Position numbers and translations under genes: made by a program. DNA of 64,000 nucleotides from Limnanthes douglasii subsp. nivea. Taxonomy: Eukaryota; Streptophyta; Magnoliopsida; Brassicales; Limnanthaceae. Positions 10,901 through 22,149 of this stretch are shown here, one piece after another; position 1 is the first letter of the stretch, and each line of letters begins with the position of its first letter. Below the pieces are notes generated by a model. It was not told the origin of the DNA and ran no database searches. It saw nothing but the letters and a program-made list of their open reading frames with translations. Location: the NCBI GenBank assembly GCA_036936605.1, contig JAUPFV010000001.1:212829138-212893137 (forward strand), given 5' to 3'.

Positions 10901-13900
10901 TTATGTCTGCAGCACTTATGGATTGCCATCTCCATGGTCTTCTTTGTGGCTGCTACAATTTTCACCCTCTTAAAGCTGTGTGGTAATTCTCTTTGACGTT
11001 TACTTTTGTTTCTATAAGTTGCATTTTACCTGTTTGAGAAGGTTTGCTATTTCGGCGAAAGTTTTAGTTTAAATTTTCCGGTTATTACACATTTTGTCTT
11101 CACTTCAAACTTTAATACTTCAACCGTTATCCTTGAGATGGACTCGTAAATAAATGAAAGTCACTTACGTCCTGCCTGTCGCATGTCTATTTCGATATTA
11201 TTTTCATGTCGCTGCAAAACTTACTATTATCCTAGCCTATGCTTTCTCGCATGTTCCATATTTCTCGAGCTCTTTACTTCTCATTTTCTCTATGATATCA
11301 TTTAGAATTTAGTAATTAGTGATGTTTTAAGAGAAAAGTGTGGGAGAATAGTAGTATTATTGCATGCCTTTAGTAGCATTTTTATTACCTTCTCATATTG
11401 TGGCTGAAAGGTATTTGGTGATTGATCTAATTCTCAATAAATAAGTAGATTATCCTTGTACAAATATTGCGAGACCTGATCTTGTTTTAGTATTCTTTTG
11501 GATCATTAGACTATTGGAGTATTTTTTACTCTCTTCCTATTATGAACATATGTCATTTAAAAATTATATACCAATGTTTCCTAAACAGGAACGAAAATAA
11601 TAAGAAGTTGGAAGAAAGCTGTAAAAAACAATAAAAGTATGCCAAATACATGAAAGTAAGATTTCCCCACTTTGTTGAGTTCTCTAAAACTGCTAGCAGT
11701 ACATCACTTAAGTTGCTCCCATTTGATCCTAGTCCTAGAAAAGGAATAGTTACAGACTTAAACTATGCGGTGAACGTTTCAGTATAGACTTGCGGATGGA
11801 AAAACTCATTACTTGATTTTCAATGTAGCAGAATCTAAATTGGGATATTTTTCTGCAACTTTTATCTCTGTAGAATTGCTGTGTTAGTAAGAATTTTTCT
11901 CTGTTTTACCTTTTCTATATCGCAGGTGATATAGCTCTTGGCTGGTGGGACATATTCATAAATTTTGGGTACTGTCTATCTGATTCCTCAGTTCTGGTTC
12001 TCTGCTTTACAATATTAGTTCGCAAATAGTAATGATCATTGCATCTTCTCCTGCAGTGTTGCTGAATGCTTTGCGTTTCTTGTCTGCACAAGATGGTCCA
12101 ACTCAGTAATTCATAGAAATTCACGGACACGGGAGAGTTGTTCATCTTCAACAACAGTAAGATATCTGGATTGGAATAGTGGCCTAGTCATTACTCCCGA
12201 GGAAGATCAGTGTCAGAACCAAACATGTGGCATGCAAGAAATCGGTGGCCATATTATGAAAGTCCCTGTGATTGGATTTCAAATCCTCCTATGCATGCGT
12301 CTCGAGGTATATATGTTACTGGTTTATCGTCTTATCAGCCTTTTGCCTCCATTATCGTCTTATCAGCCTTGTGCCTCCATTATCAATAGATTTTTCTGGT
12401 GCTTAATTTCAGGCAACCCCTCCTTGGGCTAGATCTATACCTATTCCAGCTTTGTTCTCTCCTCTTTTTCTATTGCAAGGGGCTGGTCTGCTGTTTGCTG
12501 CATGTAAATTGATAGGGAAAGTGATACTATTGCTATGGACCGAAGCTAGTACCGGATTTTATTATAGGTTTGCATCAAGAGTACATGATTGCTTTGGATT
12601 TTTGCACCATGGTTCTAGGTAATTTGGTTCAACATGATCCCATCTATTTATGTTGACAAAGACTTCGTATACTGCTAAATGTGAGTAGCTGATGAGGTTT
12701 ATGGAATACTAAAGGTTTCTATCCACGTTTGACTGTCGACAAAAGCAGATTATTAGGATGGTGGTCAATTGATGAAGGTAGTCAAGAGGAGCAGTCTCGG
12801 CTCTTCTTTGCGGGGGATTCTGGGTTAGTTTAGTTCAACTCTATTGCCCTTTTGGAACTGTTATAGCAATATAAATGTGAGCCTCTTTTTACAGTTAATC
12901 GTTCTATTCTTTGATTTTACTTTTCATGATGCAGTTATAACACCTTCTGTGGCTATCCACCAGAGATAGTGAAGAAAATGCCCAGAGGAGACCTTGCAGA
13001 GGAGGTGCTTATGTTTATCATACTTTTTGTATTTATTTTGTTGTTAACAGCTGAACTTTCGTCCTTACCCTTTCTATTATTAGTTCGGTTTTTTTCGTTC
13101 CATTTACTTTCTAGCTTTTCATAACACTATCTAGCATTGACGCATATGCTAAAAGTTATACCTTCGCAGCTGACATCTCATCATTAAATTTGGTATTCTC
13201 TCTTCTCAGGTATGGAGACTTCAGGCAGCTCTTGGGGAGCAGACAGAAATCACAAAATTTAGCCAGCAGGAATTTGAAAGGCTACAAAATGTAAGTGTCT
13301 CAACTCTGAAAAGTAGTTATAATTTTGAGAATGTATTATGAGATTTTCCTTTTAGCCCATCTTTTACGAATTAATTTATAATTTCTATATTGGTATTGTC
13401 AATTATGTTTTCAAAGCGATTGTCCTTCCGACGAGGTTAAATTAGCTTTTGGTCGTAACCTAGAGTTGGAGCGATTATTTATTACACTGTTCATTTGCTG
13501 GTTTATTAAGATTCTAAGTTCAGACTGTAATAATCTTTCGAGTTAATTGTGAGTTTAAAAGTAGGTACATATAGTGATTTGTGTCTTCTTGATCACCTGG
13601 ATCGACGAATCTGTGTGCTTTTCGTGCTAGTATTATTTTGAATAGTAAAAATGTTGCTGAGCAGAATTATAGGGCTGATGAAAATTCAACAAGGTCTCCC
13701 TTTAGTTATGACTGAGTTGCTAATATTTCACCATCCACATACTACTGTTCAGGAGAGAGTGCTGTGTAAGGTTTGCTTAAAGGGTGAGATCAGTTTGGTC
13801 CTGCTGCCATGCAAGCATCGTGTTCTTTGTGGGTATGAATTTTATCTTACTTTGTTGAAAGCTCAATATGACTACTACTTGTTCTTTCTTTTTGTTTGCT

Positions 13901-14010
13901 ATGCTTGATTTCCGTGACTTGTTTTTTGCAGAGACTGTTCTCAGAGGTGCAATAACTGCCCTGCCTGCAATGTATATATCGAAGAACGAATACCTGTATA
14001 TGATGTTTAG
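7977..14010 (+). CDS. TMEM185-family multi-pass membrane protein with C-terminal RING finger, 14 exons
   Basis: The only intact host gene. Exons read by splice sites and phase: 7977-8092, 8503-8593, 8722-8806, 9068-9152, 10184-10253, 10913-10982, 11926-11968, 12057-12306, 12413-12618, 12749-12823, 12935-13004, 13210-13290, 13753-13832, 13932-14010. They sum to 1401 nt (466 aa plus TAG); every intron is GT-AG and every phase closes. The N-terminus (MSWRRVLKSAQ) and body resemble the plant transmembrane Fragile-X-F-associated proteins (compare Arabidopsis AT1G73950 and AT1G18470, from memory). About seven or eight hydrophobic segments are spread over residues 15-315, for example LLFYFTLLLVFKL and WIAISMVFFVAATIF. 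The end carries a RING zinc-binding set (CKVC, CKHRVLC, CNNCPAC), suggesting E3 ubiquitin-ligase activity at an endomembrane. The substrate is unknown. Confidence 0.95.
12326..12381 (+). repeat. 28-bp tandem duplication in intron 8 of the host gene
   Basis: Two head-to-tail copies, 12326-12353 and 12354-12381, differing at one base, begin with ATCGTCTTATCAGCC. They lie in the short intron 12307-12412, just before the polypyrimidine tract and acceptor. Confidence 0.9.
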
Positions 14011-14566
14011 CTTATAACATATCGCTTCCTTTCTCTTTTGAACCGGTCAAGCAACTAAAGATATATGTTTTCATAACAGTCCCATGCTATTAAGAAATTG
14101 CGTGTTAGTAACATTAGCTTGACGTAGAACTAGTGATGGTATAGAGAATGAATGTATCTGCCGAAACAATTAACAAGGACCAGGCAGGTTTTGTGCTTAT
14201 GTATTTTATTTTTGTCAACTTAGTAATGTACATATCGTTGACATCTTTAGTGATAATATTTCTGCTTGTAGGCTGTAAAATTTTCAGTTCTCATGCACTG
14301 TATCTTCTCTCTTACATTTCAATTTCTGCTGAATACTACTAATGCATTGAGCGTCAGAGTGCACTTCAATCTCATAATTTGCATAGTTATTTTTGAAGTT
14401 TTATGGGTTTCTTTGATATTTTTGGCTTTCTTTATTAGCTGCCCATTGAGGACTTTTTCTTTTGAAATATTTGTTAATTTTTTATTATTATGTTTTCCAT
14501 TTTTCTTTCTCGAGATAGAAACACAATTTAATAGTAGTAAGATCTCTCTCCACTATGGACTATTTA

Positions 14567-14597
<31 letters not shown>

Positions 14598-14929
14598 AAT
14601 ATAGTTTAGTTTATTGTTAACAGATATAATTGATATGATAAAAACAGCCACATGAATGGATTGTCCGCATTTTAATAAATTCATGGGGTCCAATACAAAT
14701 AGAAGATGGTAGACTTAATAAGGTTCATGTATTTATATGAGTCTGAACAGTTTCATTAGTATACTGGGTTGAACATGTTAATAAATCAGGTATTAGTAAT
14801 AGTTTTATTGAGAAGTAAAGAGTAAACGATGTATGTACTTATCGGCCTATTAATGAATTTTTATTGGAATGTAATTGAGCATCATTCGTTGATGTAATAT
14901 TATGTGTGGGAGAGAGACCGGTATTCAGA
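14011..14929. other. 3' UTR and downstream flank of the host gene, with a (TTA)n microsatellite
   Basis: There is no coding sequence. The 3' UTR of the RING gene must begin at 14011; its poly(A) site could not be fixed. A (TTA)n tract occupies roughly 14569-14597. Beyond it the sequence is AT-rich with nothing recognisable. Confidence 0.5.
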
Positions 14930-15480
14930 CCTTCTTCCTAAAATCAATTGCAGAATTATTAGAGATCGTTTGATTTCTTTTCGAGAATGGAACATGCTCG
15001 AGGCTCCAACTAGGGCGAAGACATCAATGACATCATAGATCTTTATTGCTCTGATTACTTGTCTGATACAGATTTCTTTATAGCTCAACTGATTGAGAAA
15101 CGTCGATCTTATGCTAAAGATTGTCGCATTGCGTTGTCAAGTGGAGAACGTAGGGCAAAGATCCAAAATTAGACAAGTATATGTTGACCAATAATCTTGG
15201 GAGGTTCGTGGGATTTCAGATTTATCTGAACCTTGCACTATCTTAAACAGTCATGGAAGTGGTTATAGAGTTAAGAACTTTCATCATTGGAAGTATCACA
15301 AAACATCTTCTTCATCGAGCGGTAGACCTATTGATCTTGGTTGTGATACTGATTATATTGAGCCGATGAGACATCTACATTCTCGTTTTAGATTTTAGAG
15401 TATACAAGAGAGACCTCGACATCACATAACACTAGCCAGAGGGTTGGAGGACGATTACCCGCGTAGCCTATATCTAGTGC
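14930..15480 (+). other. Coding-like remnant of unknown family upstream of element I gag
   Basis: Short open stretches in a plus frame read like protein (for example YLSDTDFFIAQLIEKRRSY, then a Ser-rich linker), followed by a Pro-rich segment around 15510-15780. Position suggests a degraded gag N-terminal region of element I, but I do not recognise the fold and no continuous frame exists. Confidence 0.25.
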
Positions 15481-15779
15481 CACCTTCTTGAGTTTGCCCT
15501 TTTTCCTAGCGCAATTTCAACACCTACCTCCTCCACAAAATATTTCACATCCTTACGTTCAACATGATAATCCTTACCCACTACACCATCTTGTTTAACT
15601 ACATGTTCAACCTCCGCCCCTAGGGATGAACCCGGTTTGGGGAATTGATCTAGGTTATAGGTAGTATCATCCGAACATGTATAGACAATAGAGTTACCAC
15701 CCCAATCCTTATCATTTGAATCCTAATCGGCCTTATCCAGAATTCCATCAAGGACCACCTCAATATCCGGTGCTCAACA

Positions 15780-16660
15780 TATTGAGAAGTTTAGAAATGT
15801 AATGTTCAGTTTTGGTGGAGATGATCGTTTGCTTTATATGGATTTCTCTATGTATTTCAAATTAAGCACACTGACTTGGTTTAACCACTTGCAATCCGAC
15901 TCTATTCAGAGTTTCGAAGTCCTATCATAGTTGTTCAGAGACCAGTTTATAGGAAGTAAGGTTATAAAAGAGAGATATGGATTATATCATGTACTATAAA
16001 CAAGATACTGGCATAAAATATTAAACACAAATATTCATAGAAGCAAAGAATACTTTAAAGTGTTGCGATAAAGCTGTGACATGTGATTTTCTTAGACAAG
16101 GGATTATGTTGGGTATTTTGGCAGATAATGTGACATAAGAAGTTTTCATTTGAGTATTTTCTGACCCATGCAGCGTCACAAATTAAAATAGAAGAAACCA
16201 TGTGCTTGAGATGAGAGCCGCATGAAAAATTCCAACATCAGCTTTGACTATGGTAGACGTTCGGTCATCCTCAACTTTCCACTTATCGACCCAAAACCCC
16301 AATCATTTTTACTTAAGTAAACGCAGCTTCATCTGCACCATCAAGGCCCCGAAATACTAGAACACAAAAAAAGAACCATCATACCAGGTTCCAAGGTGGC
16401 CGACGAGATAAGTGGAACAGAGAGGGAGCTCACTCAGAAACATCAAGGGGGCAGAACACTGAAAATATATTATACAAGATGGAATTAAAATATAGCTATA
16501 ATTTATGAGAAGGCTAATACTTTATTTTCGTAAACCTTTGTTAGAGAATAAAAGCGTACCGAAAATTTTCAAGTACTATAACAATATCAAACATTATATT
16601 AGAGAATGCAAGGTGTTGAAAGCTGAAATTCAGACCTTCATTAAGATAGGAAACCAATTG
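15780..16660 (+). pseudogene. Element I gag remnant (Ty3/Gypsy)
   Basis: Broken plus-strand frame with the conserved Gypsy gag core: WFNHLQSDSIQSFEVLS, then LFRDQFIGSK (about 15880-15970). Near 16560-16660 it has a C-terminal segment YYNNIKHYIRECKVLKAEI that matches the pre-protease region of Tat gags (aromatic-Cys...Cys-x-x-LK-x-x-I). Several stops and frame changes occur. By family it encoded the virus-like-particle shell protein. Confidence 0.75.
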
Positions 16661-16701
16661 AAATAATGAAAAACAAAGCTTCAATATACCTAAGGGAGGT
16701 A

Positions 16702-16710
16702 AAGATTTAA
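16702..16710 (+). repeat. 9-bp target-site duplication of the Mutator-like element, left copy
   Basis: AAGATTTAA immediately left of the terminal inverted repeat; the right copy at 18101-18109 is AAAATTTAA (8 of 9 identical). A 9-bp duplication is the Mutator hallmark. Confidence 0.75.
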
Positions 16711-18100
16711 GGGCTATGCTAATTCAAAACCCGTTTTTTCTATAACGAGATCCGGTTATAGTGAGATCCCTTTTATTTACAAAAATGTCATCGATATAAA
16801 TACAAAATTCCAAAATTCTACAATTTTCTTTCTTCGAAAACCCTAACTCACTCAAACCCAATATTTGAAAATGCTAGATATTTAAAATCCAACAGCATAG
16901 ACTTGTTAAAGTATGAATTCTCTACACCATTGTGCTATTTTTTTAATTTGGATCTATATTTGTAGTGATATTTAGAGTTTATTTTTCGGATACAAAAATC
17001 GAATTTTCCTCTACTTGTAGTTGTTGTTTGGTTGTTTGATTATATGTATATGCTTAATTAGATTGTTGGCTTCAATTTGATTTTTGCTGGATTTGGCACC
17101 GTAAAACCACATTTGAGATTTACATGCGAGTATTCTAGAATAGGCAATTTCGTGCACGGCCATGCGTGGAAATGTTTGTTCTTTATATATATATATTAAC
17201 TCAAATTTCTAATAATTTATAATTTATATAATTTATAATTTATATAATTTTTTTATAAATTTATAATCATATATTTATATAATTCTGTTTACTACATTTT
17301 ATATAATTATTGAATTGTAATAACAAACGTAAATTTAATGTATTAAGTAATTAGAATAATTGAAAATAAAATCCGTAAAAAGTATAAAAAAATATTCACC
17401 ATCATTTCTTTTAGAATGTTCAATCTCCACGTATAGTTAAAAATTGTAAGAATACATACGCTAAATTCGGCATGAAAGTGTTTTCAATTGGCAAAATTCG
17501 GCATGGAATAGTATTTTGAATTGACAAAATTCGGCATGAAAGCGCATAAATTTGACAAAATTTGGCATAAAAGCGCAAAGATTTGACCAAATTCACGCAC
17601 GAACATGCGTGATTTCGGCCAAATTTACGCACGAACATGCGTGATTTCGGCCAAATCCACGCACGAATGTACGAAACGGCGCACGAAAAGGTGTGAATTT
17701 ATGTAAAAATATAATTTTTTCCTCAAGCCATATATTTAGAGATGATTTTTTGTTTTTTTAGGTTCATGGGTTTATGGGTTTATGTTGAATATTAGAGAGA
17801 TAGGTAGTTGAGAGAGAAGAGAAAGATAGTAAAAATGTATGTGTTTAAGCTTTAAAGCCTATGATTTATAGTTGAATTTATTGTTTTTTGAGTTAATGGG
17901 TTTATGGATTTTTGGGTGTTTTATGAAAATTAGAGAGAAAAGTAGAGAAGAGAGAGAGAGAGAGGAGAGGAGGTAAAAATGAGATGTCCAAAAAATATGG
18001 TTTTTATATCTAGTGGCATTTTGGTAATTTCACGTTTTTAGAAAAAATCAAGATTTGGGGTCTCACTATAAAAAAAAAGGGTCTCATTTTAGCCGTGCCC
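16711..18100 (+). mobile_element. Non-autonomous Mutator-like DNA transposon (1.39 kb)
   Basis: The left end begins GGGCTATGCTAATTC and the right end, read in reverse complement, begins GGGCACGGCTAAAAT. The two ends align as imperfect terminal inverted repeats for about 100 bp, sharing AACCC/GACCC, TATAACGAGAT/TATAGTGAGAC and AAATGTCAT/AAATGCCAC blocks. They are flanked by a 9-bp duplication. The interior has no transposase frame; it holds AT-rich sequence, GA-rich tracts and a degenerate 32-bp tandem array. It sits inside element I, so it arrived later than that Gypsy copy and would have needed a MULE transposase in trans. Confidence 0.85.
17460..17690 (+). repeat. Degenerate ~32-bp tandem array inside the Mutator-like element
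   Basis: Units starting at 17595, 17627 and 17659 share ACGCACGAACATGCGTGAT and then TTTCGGCCAAA, an exact 32-bp period. To the left, looser copies (GACAAAATTCGGCATGAAAG) continue the pattern. Each right-hand unit contains a short palindrome-like CACGAACATGCGTG. Subterminal repeats of this kind often serve as transposase binding sites, but that is an inference. Confidence 0.8.
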
Positions 18101-18109
18101 AAAATTTAA
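18101..18109 (+). repeat. 9-bp target-site duplication of the Mutator-like element, right copy
   Basis: AAAATTTAA directly after the right terminus; one mismatch to 16702-16710. Confidence 0.75.
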
Positions 18110-18446
18110 CTGGGGTTTGAGAAAGCAAGGTCGAAGCACAAAATATATAACCAAAAGATGAACGAGCTTGTGTAATAGAGGACTACCCTAAGGTATTACC
18201 CAAGCCTCATACAGATGGATATTTGGATTTTGATGAAAACTGTGATAAGGTTATGACCATCGGAGGAGGTGATATTAGTTATAACAAATAATGCTAAGAA
18301 AAAATTATGCTTATAACCTCGAGGAGTCAACTTCTGAAGAAAACTCCAAACCATTAACACCGAGCTAAATTCCCACATATGATTTCTATCAACAATGACC
18401 TTCATAGAGTGGCTCGACTCTATGACGATGTTATGTTAATTACCTC
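18110..18446 (+). other. Element I spacer between gag and protease
   Basis: Resumption of element I after the Mutator-like insertion. There are short coding-like stretches but no continuous frame; it leads directly into the protease remnant. Confidence 0.4.
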
Positions 18447-18890
18447 TTGTATTGCAGGGTAAAGGTAAGAAGGATTCTTATAGCCATCGGTAGCTTTGCT
18501 AATATAATTTCCAAAACAGCTTTGGACATTATTAAAAAACCATCAACCTATCAAAATTCTGATACAACGGTAATGAGATTTACCGTTAAAGACATTAAGC
18601 TCATGAGTGGCATGAATGTAGATGTTTATCCGGTAGAAGGGGGATACAAGAAAAAGTCAAGCTCTCTCTTCATGGTAGTGGAAGGTCCAATCGATTATAA
18701 TGCAATTCTTGAACGATCATGGTTGGGCAGGATGTATGCAATTGCTTCCACCGTGTACTATTGCACCCAGTACATAATAAATGATAAAATTAAAGTTATA
18801 AGAAGGGACCATATTAAATCCAGTGGCTGCTACACGAGCTCCATAGTACTAAAAAGAAATAACTGTGATAAAAGGTCTCGCTATAGGTAA
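18447..18890 (+). pseudogene. Element I retropepsin (protease) remnant
   Basis: Open for 147 codons. It contains the Gypsy protease pattern RRILIAIGSFANI, where the catalytic D-T/S-G triad is replaced by A-I-G, and downstream YNAILERSWL in place of the usual YNAILGRPWL flap-region motif. The enzyme would have cut Gag-Pol; loss of the catalytic Asp makes this copy dead. It is continuous in direction with the RT and RNase H remnants that follow. Confidence 0.8.
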
Positions 18891-19069
18891 AGAGGTGGAG
18901 GAATGTAGTGAGACCCCTAACTTTGTAGTCCCCAAAGAGACTACATAAATGTTAGAACTTAGCGAGAGAAAAAGTTTGAAAATTGGTACCACTAAATCTG
19001 GTAATCTTCGGAAAACTTTTTTATGTTTTTTATTCAACAAATTTGATTTCTTTATTTGGAAGTTATAGG

Positions 19070-20164
19070 ATGTAACATGGATACTCTCGGACGTCATATG
19101 CCATAAATTATCTATTAACCCAAATATTCGTCCTATCATTCAAAGAAGAATAAATTTTTTAATAGAGAAATCTGACGCTATCACAACTGAGGTAGATAAG
19201 TTGTTTATGGTTGATCATATCCGAGAGTCCACATAATCATTTTATACTGTTAACTTGGTGTTGGTTTGGAAAAATAATATAAAACGATGAAACTATGTAG
19301 CTTTTACATACCTGAATAGGGTATGCCCGAAATAACCATTCTAATTACCCATGATAGATCAACTAGTAGACTCGACTTCGGGAAATAAACTCATGTATTT
19401 TATGGATGCATATGGTAACAAAATAATGGATGAAGCTTTCGCAAAATAAAAGAGTATCTGACATCACTATAGGTATTGTTGAAGTCGTTTCCTGGAAAAA
19501 TTATTTATATCTATATGGTTGTATACGGGTATGCCCTAAGTATTGTACTAATACAAGAAGAACAAAAATTTGGAGAACTGTTTATTACATAAGAAAAAGT
19601 CTCCTTGACATAACAGCAAAGTACTTAAAATTGGAGATATTGGTCATTGCATTCGTAGTAGTAACAAGAAAGACGGGACCTTACTTTTTAAGGACACTTC
19701 ATTATTCTAATAACTTCTTTTCCCCTTCAAATGATACTGTAGTGACCGGATATTTTAGGACACATGACTCGTTAGTCTGTAGAGCTCAACAATTACGACA
19801 TAAATTTTAAGCCAATAGCCACCATAAAACTCTAGGAATATGCCAATTTTATGATAAAGTTCCATTATAAAAGGCTAATGCCCTATCAAGAGTTATTGTC
19901 TCCAATTTGGGAGGTCCGTACAGACAGAGGCTCATGCTTCTTAGCGTATGGGGTTAGTGTTGACTTAACCACCCCGTCTTGAGAACTTGTATATCCAGCT
20001 ATACAATTTGCTTTTCAGACCACCAATAATAAAACTGAATATAAAGCACTTATCTCATGCCTTCAGATAGCTCAGATCTATGATGTTAAAAAAGTAATAT
20101 TATTAAGTGATTCATAGCTTATCATACATCATGCTCTCGACCAAGCAGAGGTAATAAAGGATAT
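19070..20164 (+). pseudogene. Element I RT, RNase H and second (archaeal-type) RNase H remnants
   Basis: Pieces in plus frames: the pre-RT motif NIRPIIQRRINFLIEKSDAI (about 19120-19180), a heavily decayed RT core, then RNase H (TVYYIRKSLLDITAKYLKLE at about 19580, GPYFLRT) and its end (NNYDINFKPIATIKL, about 19790-19830). Next comes a second RNase H domain with FQTTNNKTEYKALISCLQIA (about 20015-20070). Two successive RNase H domains are characteristic of the Tat lineage. The frame stops where an LTR begins at 20165, so the integrase is missing. Confidence 0.8.
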
Positions 20165-21524
20165 TGTAAGACCCTGGAAAAAACATGATAACTTGGGTTA
20201 GTGACACATGACATTGATTTAAAAACATAAGGCATGGATACACGAATGGAAAAGACCAAATAGGACACGAAAACAATTGGTGATGACACAAGAAAAATAA
20301 AAAAGGCACATAACATGAGCGAAGACATAAAATTAGCACATCAACATGTGCTATTATTAGCGCAAAACAAGTCTAACTAAGTAACAATACTATTTCCATA
20401 CATTAAGAGACAATACGTTAAGATTTAGGGAAGATTAGACAAAAGACTGAATATTAAGAATGGTTTGATACGATGAAAAAAGTCCCACGACTTTGTGATT
20501 ACAAAGTTAACGAAAGGAAGGGATAAATAAGTCAAGACTCTTCCATCAAACTATCTTGAACTAATGAGTCATATTTACGTGCTACAAGGCAATTATAAGT
20601 CATAAAATTCAAAGTTAAACGGTTAGCATGAAAGAAGGAAAATGGTACAACTACTTAATCATGTGGCTCGTTGGCACATGTAAAACATGGCTCCTAACAC
20701 CAGCATAATGGACCAATATGACTAAAGAAGAAAAATGAACACACCCAAGTAGAATTTTCATGGGCTAATTTACGACATAAATTATGTGATTAATTTGAGT
20801 TACTATCCCAAATCATGGGTGCATAAGAGATAGATAACTAAAATCCATCCACAAACCATCATCAAACCTAAATGACACGTAACAAATTGACCGAGCTGAG
20901 CGATTTCAAAGAAATTGAGTGCTATACAGGTAAGAAAAGTAATTATGAAAGTTGGCCCATAAAATACGAAATATGGACCAATATGGCACAATTATCACTT
21001 GTCATGGTACGTGCTGGCACGGTTGGTACAACCAGTAGCACACCAAATCTAGGATGATTGGGTAAAATTGTTTCTACTCAAGCCAAAAGTTTACAATTGC
21101 CTTCATATTAAATAATAATTTATCTGGATAAAAATCACACACAAAGAACTATAAGAAGTTAAGATAGCACAACCACAACTTAATTTAAATAAGAGTAACC
21201 ACCAAGCCATGATTATGATGGTTTTACTTGTGTTTTTATAAATATATAGCTCAAAATTTATGTTATAAATATGAGTGAGTTATGTTTAGGTTTCTAAACT
21301 TTTCTAGTGCAAATGTGTAATCCTAAATTCCACTTATATTTAATATAAATTACCACCAAAGTGATATCCCAAACTAAGTGTCATATATTTACTTTTGTTT
21401 TTGTTAGCCTATATTTCTCGAAATTAACTATGAAAATAATTAAGGTGACAAGACGATGATTCAAGAGAGTATTTAGGATTTGTACGAAGGAAAAAATATT
21501 TAGCCAATTTAAGACCCCGTGACA
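20165..21524 (+). mobile_element. Candidate chromovirus-like LTR (1.36 kb) inserted in element I
   Basis: Begins TGTAAGACCCTGGAAAA and ends AAGACCCCGTGACA (TG...CA). Two bases after the end comes TGGTATCGAAGC, close to the initiator-tRNA-Met primer site TGGTATCAGAGC. This matches the start of many non-Tat plant Gypsy elements. No second copy of the LTR is in the window, so the element is truncated or a solo LTR with a piece of leader. The boundaries rest on motifs only. Confidence 0.6.
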
Positions 21525-21526
21525 AG

Positions 21527-22149
21527 TGGTATCGAAGCACATTTTGCTACTGAATTTAGAATTTGAGTGGAGTTAAAGCCAAGACAAGTATCAATAAAAT
21601 AGTCAAAGATTAAACAATAAAAGCATTAAAATAAAAGTTTTTGAGGCTAGAAGATTAGGCGATATTGGATAGATAAGTTCCTATAAGAAATTTCCGAACA
21701 AGTGTGATGATGAACATACCTGATTTGGAGAAGAGGCTGATTGATCTCAAGACAACTCTTCGTTCCTATGAATATAAAAAGACCAATGGAATGACAATAA
21801 CTAAATATTATGATATACCAACTTATTGACTAAACAAAAAATGTTCGATTATACAAGGTGTACTTCTAAAAAATAGCACGCACAACATTGGTGCATCAGA
21901 GTGAACCAAATGGTTTCTTGACATAAGAAACTATGAGATAAAAGAAACAAATTAGCTCAAATGGTCATTTTAGTATTTCTGAGTTATATTTTGTTATACA
22001 TATAAGAGTAAAAACTTATTTTTTTTCTTCATGAAATACGTTTAAATAATTTTGAATGTCTTTTAAAAATCCTTTTGTGCCAATGAGAGAGGAATGAGTA
22101 CATCTTTATGATTTAATAAATACGTTTTACATGAATAATGACTTACACG
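21527..22149 (+). other. Primer-binding site and leader fragment after the LTR
   Basis: The primer site is at 21527-21538. After it is a short open stretch near 21707 (MMNIPDLEKRLIDLKTTL) that could be the start of a gag, but it breaks within about 40 codons and carries no diagnostic motif. Nothing else is supported. Confidence 0.35.

Noticed and set aside
14293..14604. A 103-codon plus-strand ORF rich in Phe, Ile and Leu, ending in an isoleucine run.
   Set aside because: It lies in the AT-rich 3' flank of the host gene and its end is simply the translated (ATT)n microsatellite.
20112..20339. Two overlapping minus-strand hydrophobic ORFs.
   Set aside because: They span the junction of element I and the LTR, in repetitive sequence with no homology signal.
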